A stretch of 64,000 nt of DNA from an uncultured Acidobacteriaceae bacterium (GCA_937879855.1 CALFMO010000050.1:124001-188000), one strand, 5' to 3'. Shown: positions 1 to 9,470, counted from the stretch's first letter. Notes: a model not told the origin generated them from the letters alone. Numbers and translations: made by a program.

Positions 1-39
1 GGTGGCTCGGAGGTTTATATTTCGGGCAATTCCAGGAAG

Positions 40-465
40 CTATTGCTTTAGCGGAGGTTTGTCAGGACCTTGCGCCGGTTCCGTCTTCGCCTTCTTGGCG
101 ACAGGTGCTTTCTTGGTTGCGTTCTTCGCTGCAGGCTTGCTCGACGTGCCGGCGTGCGACTGCGAGTTCTGGTCCTTGTTTGCCGTGACCGGCTTTCCGC
201 TAACCTGCTTCGCCGACACAGGTTTTAGCTGCGCGCTTGCTGGCTTAGCCTGTTTGGAGGATGCTGTGGTCTTGGCCGGCTTTGCATTCTTGCTAGCGTC
301 ATTGTGATGGCGCCAGAACGCGACTTTTGAAAGCCGGCTGTGCTGCTGCGTGTCTTTGCCCGGATCTTTTGCGGAATTCTTCGCCGCAGCCTGCGCCATC
401 GTCATCGCGCTTAATAGCAGTACGCTGATGCCGAGGGTCAACATAGTTCTGGTTGTTCTACGCAT
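40..465 (-). CDS. Small secreted Lys/Ala/Pro-rich protein of unknown function
   Basis: The 141-residue product begins with a clear Sec signal peptide: basic MRRTTRTM, a hydrophobic core, and a likely cut after AQA near residue 26. The rest is low-complexity, strongly basic and rich in Lys, Ala, Ser and Pro, with no fold I recognise. The ATG at 465 was chosen over a 99-residue upstream extension because GGAGG lies 6 bases before it and the signal peptide starts exactly there. It is divergent from acetyl-CoA synthetase across a 463-bp spacer. It may be an exported nucleic-acid- or wall-binding tail protein, but that is only a guess from its charge. Confidence 0.7.
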   Translation of the reverse strand: MRRTTRTMLTLGISVLLLSAMTMAQAAAKNSAKDPGKDTQQHSRLSKVAFWRHHNDASKNAKPAKTTASSKQAKPASAQLKPVSAKQVSGKPVTANKDQNSQSHAGTSSKPAAKNATKKAPVAKKAKTEPAQGPDKPPLKQ

Positions 466-928
466 AAGGCCTCCGTGTTTGGGCCATTGTGCTGCGCTTA
501 ACACGGACTCACAAGTGACGAAAGGGAACAGCCGTTGGGGAATTGGGGTGCCGCGAGACCGATCTCCAATCGCGTGGATACCCGGCATAGGGGTGGCATC
601 AAAAATAACCGGGGCTGTCTTACGCAATTGCTGGCCGCGCCGGATGCGCACCGTGATCGTGTTTATCTGGCTTTTAGGTTCTTCCCGCCCTTGATTAAAG
701 CCTTGAGACCCTCGCTCGACCCTTCCGGATCTACTATCCAGATCCGCAGGGATAAATCCCACTCACGCTAAACCTGGAGCCGAAGGCCGAAGGCGGGAAG
801 CCCATGCCTGAATCTCCCGGTGTGATCCTCGTCACATCCGGCCCCGCGAGGGGTAGAATAAACTCCTGCGATCTCGTGCTATGGTTTACGGCACGTAATA
901 ACAATTCCTCCGCGTTGAGGTTTTCAAC
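466..928. other. 463-bp divergent spacer without a gene
   Basis: This stretch separates the divergent starts of the small secreted protein and acetyl-CoA synthetase and must hold both promoters. I see no convincing ORF or RNA structure, and no sigma-70 pair good enough to call. A GGAGG site for the minus-strand gene lies at its left end. Confidence 0.5.
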
Positions 929-2905
929 ATGGCCGATAAAGCCGTCGTCGATACACAGGCTCCCAACATTGATTCCATTCTGAACGAGCAGCGCAAGTTC
1001 GAGCCTCCCTCCGAATTTGCCAAGCAAGCCCACATCAAAACTCTTGATGAATACGAGCATCTTTATAAGGAATCCATCGACGACCCCGATAAATTCTGGT
1101 CGCGCATTGCCGGCGAATTGCACTGGTTCAAGAAGTGGGACAAGGTTTTGGAATGGAATTGCCCGTGGGCAAAGTGGTTTGTCGGCGGCCAGTTTAATCT
1201 CTCCTACAACTGTCTGGACCGGCACGTCGATACCTGGCGCAAAAATAAGGCCGCGATCGTTTGGGAGAGCGAGCCCGGCGAGGTTCGCACCCTTACCTAC
1301 CAGCAACTGCATCGCGAAGTGCAGAAGTTCGCCAATGTTTTGAAATCCCTGGGCGTAAAGAAAGGCGATCGCGTCGCTATTTACATGGGCATGACGCCGG
1401 AGCTGCCCATTGCGATGCTGGCCTGCGCGCGCATTGGGGCGCCGCACACGATCGTCTTTGGCGGATTTTCTTCGAACGCGCTGGTTGACCGCATTCATGA
1501 TTCGCAGGCGTCGGCGGTGATCACCCAGGATGGATCGTATCGCCGGGGCGGCGAAGTGAAATTATTCCCCGCCGTGGAGGAAGCCCTGAAGTCATGCCCC
1601 AGCGTGAAGCACGTCATCATTTACAAGCGCACGGGAACTGCGATCAACATGCAGGCGGGTCGCGATCATTGGTGGCACGAGCTCATGGCGAAGGCTTCCG
1701 ACGTTTGCCCCGCGGAGCCGCTGGACGCGGAGCATCCGCTTTACATCCTCTATACCTCCGGAACCACCGGCAAGCCGAAAGGTGTGGTGCACACCACAGC
1801 CGGATATTCCGTGGGCACTTACCTGACTACAAAGTGGGTGTTCGATCTAAAGGAACAAGATACCTACTGGTGCACCGCCGACATCGGATGGGTGACGGGG
1901 CATAGCTACATCGTTTACGGGCCGTTGCAAAACGGCGCCACCAGCCTGATGTATGAGGGCGCTCCGAATTTTCCCGAGCCCGACCGCTTCTGGTCGATCA
2001 TCGAGCGACACAAAGTGAACGTTTTTTATACGGCGCCGACGGCGATCCGTACGTTTATTAAATGGGGCGACGAGTGGCCGAAGAAGCACGACATGAGCAG
2101 CCTGCGCCTATTGGGCACTGTGGGCGAGCCCATCAATCCTGAGGCCTGGATGTGGTATCGCGAAACCATCGGCGGCGATCGTTGCCCGATTGTCGACACC
2201 TGGTGGCAGACCGAGACGGGACAGATCATGATCACGCCGCTTCCGGGCGCGATCGCGGCCAAGCCTGGGTCGGCTACACGGCCGTTCCCTGGTGTGGTGC
2301 CTGAAATCGTTACCATGGAAGGCAAGCCTGTGCCGGCCGGCTCCGGAGGATTTCTGGTTATCAAGCGGCCATGGCCGGCAATGCTGCGCACGGTATACGG
2401 CGATCCCGACCGCTACGTCAAGAATTACTGGTCGCAAATTCCGGGAATGTATTTCACCGGAGACGGTGCGCGAAGAGATAAGGACGGATATTTCTGGATC
2501 ATGGGGCGCGTTGACGATGTGCTCAACGTCAGCGGACATCGCCTGAGCACAATGGAAGTGGAGAGCGCGCTGGTGGCGCATCCGGCGGTCGCCGAGGCCG
2601 CGGTGGTGGGGCGTCCCGACGATTTGAAAGGGCAGGCGATCTCCGCATTTGTTACGCTCGAGCAGGGAAGACAGCCCACGGCAGAACTCAAGGAAGAGTT
2701 GCGGAAGTGGGTGGCGAAGGAAATCGGGGCGCTGGCAAAGCCGGATGATATCCGCTTCACCGACACGTTGCCGAAGACGCGCAGCGGCAAGATCATGCGG
2801 CGGCTGCTGAGGGAGTTGGCAACAAGTGGGAACGTGAAGGGCGATACTACGACTCTCGAAGATTTCGGAGTGATTGCGAAATTGCAGGAGCAGGACGAAG
2901 TTTAG
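929..2905 (+). CDS. acs: Acetyl-CoA synthetase (AMP-forming)
   Basis: The cytosolic enzyme activates acetate with ATP and CoA to acetyl-CoA through acetyl-AMP. Its 658 residues match the usual family length. The N-terminal ACAS region covers about residues 30-90. The adenylation P-loop YTSGTTGKPKG lies near residue 274, and WWQTETGQ follows further on. The C-terminal PKTRSGKIMRR holds the catalytic, acetylation-regulated Lys at about 621. The ATG has a modest GAGG about 9 bases upstream. It is monocistronic, convergent with the next gene, and followed by a perfect 14-bp palindrome. Propionyl-CoA synthetase is less likely from the overall sequence. Confidence 0.96.
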   Translation: MADKAVVDTQAPNIDSILNEQRKFEPPSEFAKQAHIKTLDEYEHLYKESIDDPDKFWSRIAGELHWFKKWDKVLEWNCPWAKWFVGGQFNLSYNCLDRHVDTWRKNKAAIVWESEPGEVRTLTYQQLHREVQKFANVLKSLGVKKGDRVAIYMGMTPELPIAMLACARIGAPHTIVFGGFSSNALVDRIHDSQASAVITQDGSYRRGGEVKLFPAVEEALKSCPSVKHVIIYKRTGTAINMQAGRDHWWHELMAKASDVCPAEPLDAEHPLYILYTSGTTGKPKGVVHTTAGYSVGTYLTTKWVFDLKEQDTYWCTADIGWVTGHSYIVYGPLQNGATSLMYEGAPNFPEPDRFWSIIERHKVNVFYTAPTAIRTFIKWGDEWPKKHDMSSLRLLGTVGEPINPEAWMWYRETIGGDRCPIVDTWWQTETGQIMITPLPGAIAAKPGSATRPFPGVVPEIVTMEGKPVPAGSGGFLVIKRPWPAMLRTVYGDPDRYVKNYWSQIPGMYFTGDGARRDKDGYFWIMGRVDDVLNVSGHRLSTMEVESALVAHPAVAEAAVVGRPDDLKGQAISAFVTLEQGRQPTAELKEELRKWVAKEIGALAKPDDIRFTDTLPKTRSGKIMRRLLRELATSGNVKGDTTTLEDFGVIAKLQEQDEV

Positions 2906-2928
2906 CCGTTTACCCGGAAGTCAAGACG

Positions 2929-2968
2929 CCAATCCTAACGTCGCACACACACGGGACGTTAGGATTGG
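2929..2968. terminator. Perfect 14-bp stem between convergent genes
   Basis: The arms CCAATCCTAACGTC and GACGTTAGGATTGG pair perfectly around a 12-base loop. The hairpin lies between the ends of acs (+) and the zinc-ribbon gene (-), where a bidirectional terminator is expected. There is no U-tract. Its core TAACGTC/GACGTTA recurs in another palindrome at 48661-48687. Confidence 0.6.
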
Positions 2969-2982
2969 GCGCTCGGATGGAA

Positions 2983-4236
2983 TTATTGGCTTAACTTGAT
3001 TGCCAGCTGGCGCTCAGGCTGTGTCATCTCACTCCACAGCTTTTGCAGGTCGGTTTGAATCGCCTGATTGTCAGGTTCTTTCCGCAGCGCCATCGCGAAC
3101 CAACGATACGCCGTCGGCAGATCGTGCGGTGTGCACAATCCCGCTGAGTATAGGGCACCCATTTCAACCATGGCCTTGGGATTGGCTTGCGCAGCCGCAG
3201 GCTTCAGCAGGCGCATCCCTCGTTCGCAATCCTGAGTCACGCCCCGTCCATAAATGTATTTCTGCGCTTCGCTGACCGGATCGGACGGAGTTGACGACAC
3301 GCCCGCATGCGGCTTGGGTGCAGGCGCGGGCTTTTTGGGCTTCGGTGGCGGCGCTGGCGTGGCATCACTTGCGTCTGGCGCAGATTCCTTGGCAGGTTCT
3401 TTCGCAGCCTCTGCAGGTGCCGCGGCCGCGGAATCGGGCGAGGCATTCGAGGTGTCGCTCGAAGCCTTGGTTGCATCTCCGGTTGCAGGTGCTGCATTGG
3501 CGGGTGGATTTCCGCCGTCGGGTGTCGACGCCGGGCTGGTTGCGGCTGGAGGTGCCGACGTAGAAGAAGAATCCGGCGCAGGCTGTTGCGGTGCTCCTTG
3601 CGCTGCAGGCTGGGCAGGCGTTGTGTTCGATGGCGTTGCTGATGCTCCCGCAGGCGCGTTGGCATCTGGTGATGGCGCAGTCGCAGGAGAAGCGGTATCC
3701 GTCCCATCCGAATTTTGCGCGGTGGCTGCAGGCTTGCTCGGGCTCAAGTGCAGCCAGGGTATCCCTTGATTCTTCCAGCGCAAATAGCCAAAGCCTACCG
3801 CCAATGCCAACGCCAACAAAATCAGAAAAACTTTTCCTGCCCCCCCACCTCGGTGTTCGTCCTCATCTTCGAGCAGATAGTCGAGGTTACCCGAGCGCGA
3901 ATGCGGATCTGTGCTGAGGCTAGCGCGCTTGCGCGAAGAAGGCGGATCGTTCAATCCCAGAAACGATGGGCCGCTGATGGTGGGCGGATCTTGCGGCAGT
4001 GGCATTGATGCTCGAGGCGGCGCCGCCTGGGGCCTTGTAATCACGGGCGCTGCAGTCGAGGAAGGCGCGGTCGATCGCGTCGTGGTGGTTGGAGCCGACG
4101 ACGCGACCGCGACGGGCGCAGCAACACCGGCCGGCGTGGAAGTAACCGCCGCGGGCGTTGCGAGCAACTTTGCTCCGCACATCCCGCAGAACCGGTTCTC
4201 CTCCGAATTCTCATTCCCGCAACGAGGGCAGCGCAC
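2983..4236 (-). CDS. Zinc-ribbon, single-TM protein with Pro/Ala linker and Sel1-like repeats
   Basis: The 417-residue protein has a modular build. Four Cys (3, 6, 17, 20) in CPRC and CGMC form an N-terminal zinc ribbon. A Pro/Ala/Thr linker follows, then one membrane helix at about 135-152 and a long Pro/Ala/Asp-rich linker to about 315. The C-terminus has one or two Sel1/TPR-like repeats (AQKYIYGRGV, MVEMGALYSAG, AYRWFAMAL). The start is GTG, with GGAGG 4 bases upstream. The topology suggests a cytoplasmic ribbon and an exposed helical-repeat domain that binds a partner. Function unknown. Confidence 0.8.
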   Translation of the reverse strand: MRCPRCGNENSEENRFCGMCGAKLLATPAAVTSTPAGVAAPVAVASSAPTTTTRSTAPSSTAAPVITRPQAAPPRASMPLPQDPPTISGPSFLGLNDPPSSRKRASLSTDPHSRSGNLDYLLEDEDEHRGGGAGKVFLILLALALAVGFGYLRWKNQGIPWLHLSPSKPAATAQNSDGTDTASPATAPSPDANAPAGASATPSNTTPAQPAAQGAPQQPAPDSSSTSAPPAATSPASTPDGGNPPANAAPATGDATKASSDTSNASPDSAAAAPAEAAKEPAKESAPDASDATPAPPPKPKKPAPAPKPHAGVSSTPSDPVSEAQKYIYGRGVTQDCERGMRLLKPAAAQANPKAMVEMGALYSAGLCTPHDLPTAYRWFAMALRKEPDNQAIQTDLQKLWSEMTQPERQLAIKLSQ

Positions 4237-4349
4237 CTATCCTCCTGAACTGTATCTATATAGCTTACGATATCTTGAAGGTTCGATGCATCACGGAGAA
4301 AGTGGGGTACCTGAAAAATGACCTTTAAGCGCACGCGAAGAAAGAACTT

Positions 4350-5174
4350 ATGAAGCCTGTCGAGGTTGCTGAGACGAAGCGCGGCCATCCCATAGGCAAT
4401 TTCTATGTCAGCGTGCAAGGGCATCGCCTGGAAGTGCAGCGCATTGCCGGCAGCCGTGGGTCGGCCACAGAACTCGTTCTTCTTCACGAAGGGCTGGGAT
4501 CGGTTTCGCATTGGAAAGATTTTCCCGCTCGCATTGCCGAGGCCACCGGATCGCCCGTGACCGTCTATTCGCGCTACGGCTGCGGCAACTCGGACCTTCT
4601 TGCCGCGCCGCGCGGCGTTGGCTACATGCACGACGAAGCGCTGCGCGTGCTCCCCGACCTGCTGGCGCAGCTGCAAATCAATGATCCAATCCTCATCGGC
4701 CACAGTGACGGTGCGTCGATCGCTCTGATTTATGCCGGGACCCATGACCGCGTGCGCGGCCTGGTGCTTCTGGCTCCGCACGTCTTCGTCGAGGACCTGA
4801 GCGTGGCCAGCATCGCCGAAGCGAAGACAAGTTTCGAGACCACCGACTTGCCGGAAAGACTGGCTCGCCATCACCGCGACGCCGCGCGCACGTTCTGGGG
4901 ATGGAATAACATTTGGCTCCATCCTGACTTCAGGCGCTGGAATATTGAAGAATTTCTGCCGCGCATTACTTGCCCGATTCTCGCCGTCCAGGGACTGGAC
5001 GATCAATACGGCACCATGGCGCAAGTGCAGGCGCTTTCCCGGCAGGCGCGCGGACCGGTAGAAATCCTTCCTCTGGAGGAATGCCGGCATTCCCCGCAAC
5101 GCGATCAGGCAGACGCGACGCTGGCCGCGATTGCAAAATTCGTGAAACGAATCGAGGAACAAATCGGAACGTGA
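4350..5174 (+). CDS. Alpha/beta-fold hydrolase
   Basis: The 274-residue soluble protein has the full catalytic set of the alpha/beta hydrolase superfamily: nucleophile Ser at about 119 in GHSDGAS, an acid in GLDDQYG, and a late His in CRHSPQ. The oxyanion-side motif LLHEGLGS comes early. There is no signal peptide, so it should act in the cytosol. The substrate cannot be told from sequence; close superfamily members include C-C-bond hydrolases and esterases. It lies 53 bp before a TonB-domain gene on the same strand. The ATG is preceded by a purine-rich GAAGAAAG. Confidence 0.88.
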   Translation: MKPVEVAETKRGHPIGNFYVSVQGHRLEVQRIAGSRGSATELVLLHEGLGSVSHWKDFPARIAEATGSPVTVYSRYGCGNSDLLAAPRGVGYMHDEALRVLPDLLAQLQINDPILIGHSDGASIALIYAGTHDRVRGLVLLAPHVFVEDLSVASIAEAKTSFETTDLPERLARHHRDAARTFWGWNNIWLHPDFRRWNIEEFLPRITCPILAVQGLDDQYGTMAQVQALSRQARGPVEILPLEECRHSPQRDQADATLAAIAKFVKRIEEQIGT

Positions 5175-5227
5175 TGGAGTCTGAGTATTCTGGGAGTCCG
5201 CGTTTCTAATCTCATTCGGAGGTCCGC

Positions 5228-5980
5228 ATGGCATCGCGCTTGGCAGCGTCGTGTGTGTTCTTGATTTGCGTTATGTCGTTCGCGGCTGGTCAGGCCGTGC
5301 CTCAACGCGTTCGCGTCTCGGAAAGCATCGGACAAGCTTTCATCGTCAAGAAGGTCGATCCCGTTTATCCTCCGCTGGCGCGGCAGGCTCGTATTCAAGG
5401 CAGCGTCATCCTGCAGGTGCGCATCAACAAATCCGGAGATGTCGAGAGTGTGCAGTTGTTCAGTGGACATCCGATGCTGGCGCCAGCCGCCATCGATGCC
5501 GTGAAGCAATGGAAGTACAAGCCTTATTTACTAAACGGCGAACCAGTCGAGGTGGAAACTCGAGTGACGGTGAACTTCACTCTCGCGGGGGAGCGCCCGC
5601 CAGAAGGAGTCGTAGGTGATGCGCCCGGAGGAATTCCGCCCGATGCGCCGGGTGGGGTTATGTCTAGCAGCCCCGTGCGCCCTGGAGTGGTGCGCGTATC
5701 GCAAGGTGTGATGGAGGGTCTTGTGGTCGCCAAGGTGCCTCCTGAATATCCAGCGGATGCCAAGGCACAAAAAGTTCAGGGCGTGGTCGTGCTAAGGGTC
5801 ATCATTGACAGGGAGGGGAATGTTTCCGAAATTCAATTGATCAGCGGACAGCCCCTACTCGCGACGGCCGCGCTCGACGCGGTCAAGCAATGGAAGTATC
5901 GGCCATACCTGTTGAACGGCTCGCCGGTTGAAGTAGAAACCCAAATTCAGGTGAACTTTACTCTGCGTCAGGGGTCATGA
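5228..5980 (+). CDS. Secreted protein with two tandem TonB C-terminal-like domains
   Basis: A signal peptide (cut near residue 22) precedes two copies of the TonB C-terminal fold at about residues 33-115 and 165-248. Each carries YPPLA/YPADA, a DVESVQLFSGHP-type strand and AVKQWKYKPYLLNG. A short Gly/Pro-rich linker separates them. No N-terminal anchor remains after cleavage, unlike canonical TonB, so it is probably a soluble periplasmic adaptor, not an energy transducer. The duplication is internal, since both halves keep QWKYxPYLLNGxPVEVET. GGAGG lies 6 bases before the ATG. Confidence 0.85.
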   Translation: MASRLAASCVFLICVMSFAAGQAVPQRVRVSESIGQAFIVKKVDPVYPPLARQARIQGSVILQVRINKSGDVESVQLFSGHPMLAPAAIDAVKQWKYKPYLLNGEPVEVETRVTVNFTLAGERPPEGVVGDAPGGIPPDAPGGVMSSSPVRPGVVRVSQGVMEGLVVAKVPPEYPADAKAQKVQGVVVLRVIIDREGNVSEIQLISGQPLLATAALDAVKQWKYRPYLLNGSPVEVETQIQVNFTLRQGS

Positions 5981-6058
5981 CTTCCCAGTGGCGTGCCGTG
6001 CCAATGGCGGCAGCGCCCCTTCCGCGGCTCAGGGCAGTCGCGCTTGTTAGCCGTGATC

Positions 6059-6619
6059 CTACTTGGTCATGGTGCGAGGAGCCGTCGGTATTGGCGTCGG
6101 TGCCGGCGGCGCGGTCGTCGCCGTCAAAATATTTTTCGCCGACGGTGGAAGCTTGTCGGCATTGGCGCAGAGCAGGCTGACTTGCCACATCTGCGTGGGC
6201 GAGAGCTGTTTTTCGAATCCCGGCATGCCCGTCATGCGAATGCCGCCCGTAACTTTCCAATACGTTTCTTGGGGAGTGTCGTCGGTGACACCTTTGCCCT
6301 CCATGAGCTTGGGCGGTTTGGGGAACATCCCCAAGGAGATTGCGGTCGGCGGCTGGCTGGGCAGGCCGTGGCAGACGGCGCAATTGTCTTTGTATACTTG
6401 CGCCCCCGCTGCAAACGCGGCCTCATCGGCGGGGATCGGCGACGGCTTCGGCATCTCCTTACGCAGGCGCGCATGCAGCGCCAGTCCCGCCAGCATCTTT
6501 TCAAACGGCATTGGCGCGGACGCCGTTGCTACCGGCGCAGCTCCCGTGGAGAAATACATATAAACGCCCACCGGAATGACGATCAAGCCCACGATCAGAC
6601 CCACTAGAAACTTGCCCAT
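6059..6619 (-). CDS. Membrane-anchored class I c-type cytochrome
   Basis: An uncleaved-looking hydrophobic segment (residues 3-23) is followed by a single heme-c site CAVCH (80-84). The likely axial Met is in GIRMTGMPGF (about 132). The 186-residue length and layout fit a periplasmic, inner-membrane-tethered electron carrier. The C-terminus is a Thr/Pro/Ala tail. AGGAG lies about 8 bases before the ATG. No oxidase or dehydrogenase subunits are adjacent, so its redox partner is unknown. Confidence 0.87.
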   Translation of the reverse strand: MGKFLVGLIVGLIVIPVGVYMYFSTGAAPVATASAPMPFEKMLAGLALHARLRKEMPKPSPIPADEAAFAAGAQVYKDNCAVCHGLPSQPPTAISLGMFPKPPKLMEGKGVTDDTPQETYWKVTGGIRMTGMPGFEKQLSPTQMWQVSLLCANADKLPPSAKNILTATTAPPAPTPIPTAPRTMTK

Positions 6620-6823
6620 TCAGGAATCTCCTGTAGAGAATTTGTAAACCTTGAATACTAACAAAGCCGCGGAGGTTGCCCCTAAAGTCGTACAGTAAAA
6701 ATCCGATGGTCGCAGTTAACCCCCATTAGTAGTTTTGAAGTTTTGCGGACCGGCGGTTCTGCGGGGGCTTACGAGTCACATCTGCGATGGTGAGGCGTAG
6801 TCAAGCCGCATCCGGGAGCGATC

Positions 6824-8137
6824 ATGACAGGATGGTTGCGGTCGTCGATTTGCGGATTGGCGTTTCTACTGGCGATAACCTTCAGCCCCGCCAGCGCTGC
6901 GGCGTATTCGGTTTTAACGCACGAAGAGTTGATCGACCTGGCCTGGAACAGTTCCATACGTCCGCTGCTGCTCGCCCGTTTCCCTGGTGCCACCGACGCT
7001 CAACTCGTCGAGGCGCATGCCTATGCCTACGGTGGTTGCGCCATCCAGGACATGGGCTACTACCCGTTCGGCAAACGCATCTTCAGCGACTTGACGCATT
7101 ACGTGCGCTCGGGCGATTTCGTCGCCTGGCTCTTTCGCAACGCGCGCACCATCAATGAATACGCGTTTGCCATTGGAGCTTTGTCGCACTACCTCGGCGA
7201 CTCGATCGGTCACTTGGAGGCGATCAATCCCGCAACCGGTCTCGCATTCCCAAAATTAAGCCGCCGGTTCGGACCCGAAGTCACCTACGACGAGAGCCCG
7301 CACGGTCACATTCGAACGGAATTTGCCTTCGACGTTGAGGAACTGAAGGAACGGGCGTTCGCGCCGCCTGCATACCTGAGTCAGATTGGCTTGCAAACGC
7401 CCCGGAAGTTCCTGGCACAAGCCTTCATCGATACCTACGGGTTCGATGTTCTTGAAGTGCTGGGCCGAACCCGCCCTGCTCTGCGCAGCTATCGGACTTC
7501 CGTTCGGAGCTTTATTCCATCGTTTGCCGAAGCGGAGGTGGTGCTGCACGGACATCAATTTCCTCCTCCTCCGGACGATGACGCGTATCGCATTTTCGCC
7601 GAGCGCGTGGCTCGTACCAACTATGATCGCCGATGGAAGCACACCTACCGCGGGCCCGGGTTCAAATCGCATCTGCTGGCGATTGTGGTTTTCATTGTTC
7701 CGAAAATTGGTGCGGCTGCGGATTTGGCCATTAAGATTCCCAATCACGATACCCAGGAGTTGTATCTGCAAAGCGTGAACCATGCCGTAGAGGCATTTGA
7801 TGCGGCGTTGAAAAAATTAGGCTCCGAGCCGAAAACCCTGATTGCTCTCCCGAACATCGATCTCGACACCGGACATCACGTGAAGCGCGGGGAATATCGC
7901 CGCACCGATCAAACCTATGCCAGGCTCCTCGAACGCCTAACGTCGGTGCAGGGGAGAACCATCCCCATCGACGTTCAACAGAATATCCTTACCTTCTACG
8001 CCATATCGAAAACGGCGCTCGACCCCACTCCCCGAGTGAGGGCACAGCTGGAAGTGTTGAAGGGCATGAAGACCGCGGATGGACTCAGGCCAGCGCCCGA
8101 GCCCGAAACCGAACCGACGCCCGCGCCCAAGAACTGA
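6824..8137 (+). CDS. Secreted zinc-dependent phospholipase C-like protein
   Basis: After a signal peptide (cut near 26), the protein has the His/Asp ligand pattern of the zinc-dependent phospholipase C/S1-P1 nuclease superfamily: a THEEL-type N-terminal His (33), Asp in a DMGYYPFG segment, the helix ALSHYLGDSIGH, and PHGHIRTE. The 437 residues exceed classic bacterial PLC, and the extra C-terminal part ends in a Pro/Glu tail. It probably cleaves phospholipid head groups or phosphoesters outside the cytoplasm. GGGAG sits 6 bases before the ATG. The next gene starts 31 bp downstream, so they may be co-transcribed. Confidence 0.82.
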   Translation: MTGWLRSSICGLAFLLAITFSPASAAAYSVLTHEELIDLAWNSSIRPLLLARFPGATDAQLVEAHAYAYGGCAIQDMGYYPFGKRIFSDLTHYVRSGDFVAWLFRNARTINEYAFAIGALSHYLGDSIGHLEAINPATGLAFPKLSRRFGPEVTYDESPHGHIRTEFAFDVEELKERAFAPPAYLSQIGLQTPRKFLAQAFIDTYGFDVLEVLGRTRPALRSYRTSVRSFIPSFAEAEVVLHGHQFPPPPDDDAYRIFAERVARTNYDRRWKHTYRGPGFKSHLLAIVVFIVPKIGAAADLAIKIPNHDTQELYLQSVNHAVEAFDAALKKLGSEPKTLIALPNIDLDTGHHVKRGEYRRTDQTYARLLERLTSVQGRTIPIDVQQNILTFYAISKTALDPTPRVRAQLEVLKGMKTADGLRPAPEPETEPTPAPKN

Positions 8138-8168
8138 TCGCCCGCGCGATGCTACACTCAGCATCGCC

Positions 8169-9407
8169 ATGCTGACTCACCTGGAGTGCACTCGCTGCGG
8201 CGAACACTATCCCGTCGACCGCCCGCAAACTGTGTGTCCCAAAGACGCCGGCATTCTTTACGCCCGCTACGATCTGCCGACGATCAAGCGCGCGTTTTCT
8301 TCCGCGCGCCTGGCTGGACGAGCGCCCACCATGTGGCGCTACGACGCGGTTCTGCCCGATGTCAATCCCGTATCGCTGGGCGAAGGCTTTACGCCCATGT
8401 TGCCGAGCCGCGAATATCCTAACGTCTACATCAAAGACGAGGGCCTGAACCCAACCGGCTCATTCAAAGCGCGGGGGCTGTCTGCGTGCGTGACCATGGC
8501 TCGCCACTACGGCCTGAAAAAACTTGCGATTCCCTCCGCTGGAAACGCCGCCGGGGCGCTCGCCGCCTACAGCGCCGCTGCCGGCGTGGAGGCGCACATC
8601 TTTATGCCGAAAGATGTGCCCATGGCCAACCGCATTGAGTGCGACTACTACGGCGCACACGTTAATCTGGTGGACGGCCTGATCAGCGACTGCGCTCAAA
8701 GAGTCGCTGAGCTGAAAAAAGAAAGCTCGTGGCAAAAAGACGGATGGTTTGACGTGAGCACCACCAAAGAGCCCTATCGCGTCGAAGGCAAGAAGACCAT
8801 GGGATACGAAGTCGCCGAGCAACTGGGCTGGAGAATTCCGCAGGGCATCATTTATCCCACGGGTGGCGGAGTTGGTCTGCTCGGCATGTGGAAGGCCTTC
8901 GAAGAAATGGAAACGCTGGGCTGGATCGGCTCTGAGCGCCCGAAAATGATCACGGTGCAAGCCGCGGGTTGCGCCCCCATCGTGAAAGCGTGGGATGAAC
9001 ACAAGCCGTCCGCGGAAATGTGGCCAAACGCTGCAACCTTGGCGGCCGGTCTGCGCGTTCCAAAACCATACGGCGATTATCTGATCCTCGATATTTTGAA
9101 AAAAAGCAAGGGCGCAGCCATCAGTGCGACCGATGAAGAAATTGTCGAAGCCACTCGCCACTGGGCAAAAGTTGAGGGCATCTTCGCCGCACCAGAGGGC
9201 GCGGCGTGCCTGGTCGCATATCGCAAACTCCGCGCGAATGGGTTTTTCAGACCCGAGGACACGGTAGTGCTTTTCAACACCGGCAGCGGTCTGAAATATC
9301 AAGATGTGCTAGACGCGAGTGTGGCGCGGGCGCCCTCGCCCGCGAAACCGGCACACGCAGTGAAGCCAGCAGCACGCCAAATCGGCGGAATAATCGGCCC
9401 ATACTGA
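8169..9407 (+). CDS. thrC: Threonine synthase (PLP-dependent)
   Basis: This enzyme converts O-phosphohomoserine to threonine. An N-terminal zinc ribbon (CTRCGEHY...VCPKDAG) precedes the fold-type II PLP domain. The PLP Lys is at about 100 in NPTGSFKARG, the phosphate-binding loop is SAGNAAGA, and YPTGGGVGLLGMW follows. The 412-residue length is that of the short bacterial class. The ATG at 8169 was preferred because an upstream in-frame start at 8079 would overlap the phospholipase gene and add an Arg/Pro stretch before the ribbon. No strong ribosome site is seen. Confidence 0.92.
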   Translation: MLTHLECTRCGEHYPVDRPQTVCPKDAGILYARYDLPTIKRAFSSARLAGRAPTMWRYDAVLPDVNPVSLGEGFTPMLPSREYPNVYIKDEGLNPTGSFKARGLSACVTMARHYGLKKLAIPSAGNAAGALAAYSAAAGVEAHIFMPKDVPMANRIECDYYGAHVNLVDGLISDCAQRVAELKKESSWQKDGWFDVSTTKEPYRVEGKKTMGYEVAEQLGWRIPQGIIYPTGGGVGLLGMWKAFEEMETLGWIGSERPKMITVQAAGCAPIVKAWDEHKPSAEMWPNAATLAAGLRVPKPYGDYLILDILKKSKGAAISATDEEIVEATRHWAKVEGIFAAPEGAACLVAYRKLRANGFFRPEDTVVLFNTGSGLKYQDVLDASVARAPSPAKPAHAVKPAARQIGGIIGPY

Positions 9408-9420
9408 ACTCGAGTAGTTC

Positions 9421-9459
9421 GCGGTCCTCTGTGTCCTCCGTGCCCTCTGTGGTTAAATA
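9421..9459 (+). repeat. CTCTGTGTCCTCCGTG-type dispersed spacer repeat
   Basis: The stretch reads like the widespread CCTCTGTGTCCTCCGTG / CTCTGTGGTTA spacer motif. A second version lies at 46612-46641, and a diverged reverse version lies near 36089-36135. It sits between thrC and the AlaX gene. Confidence 0.5.
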
Positions 9460-9470
9460 GTTTTCTACCC

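Noticed and set aside
7658..7676. tRNA T-arm-like GGGTTCAAATCGC
   Set aside because: Part of the phospholipase-like coding frame, with no cloverleaf around it.
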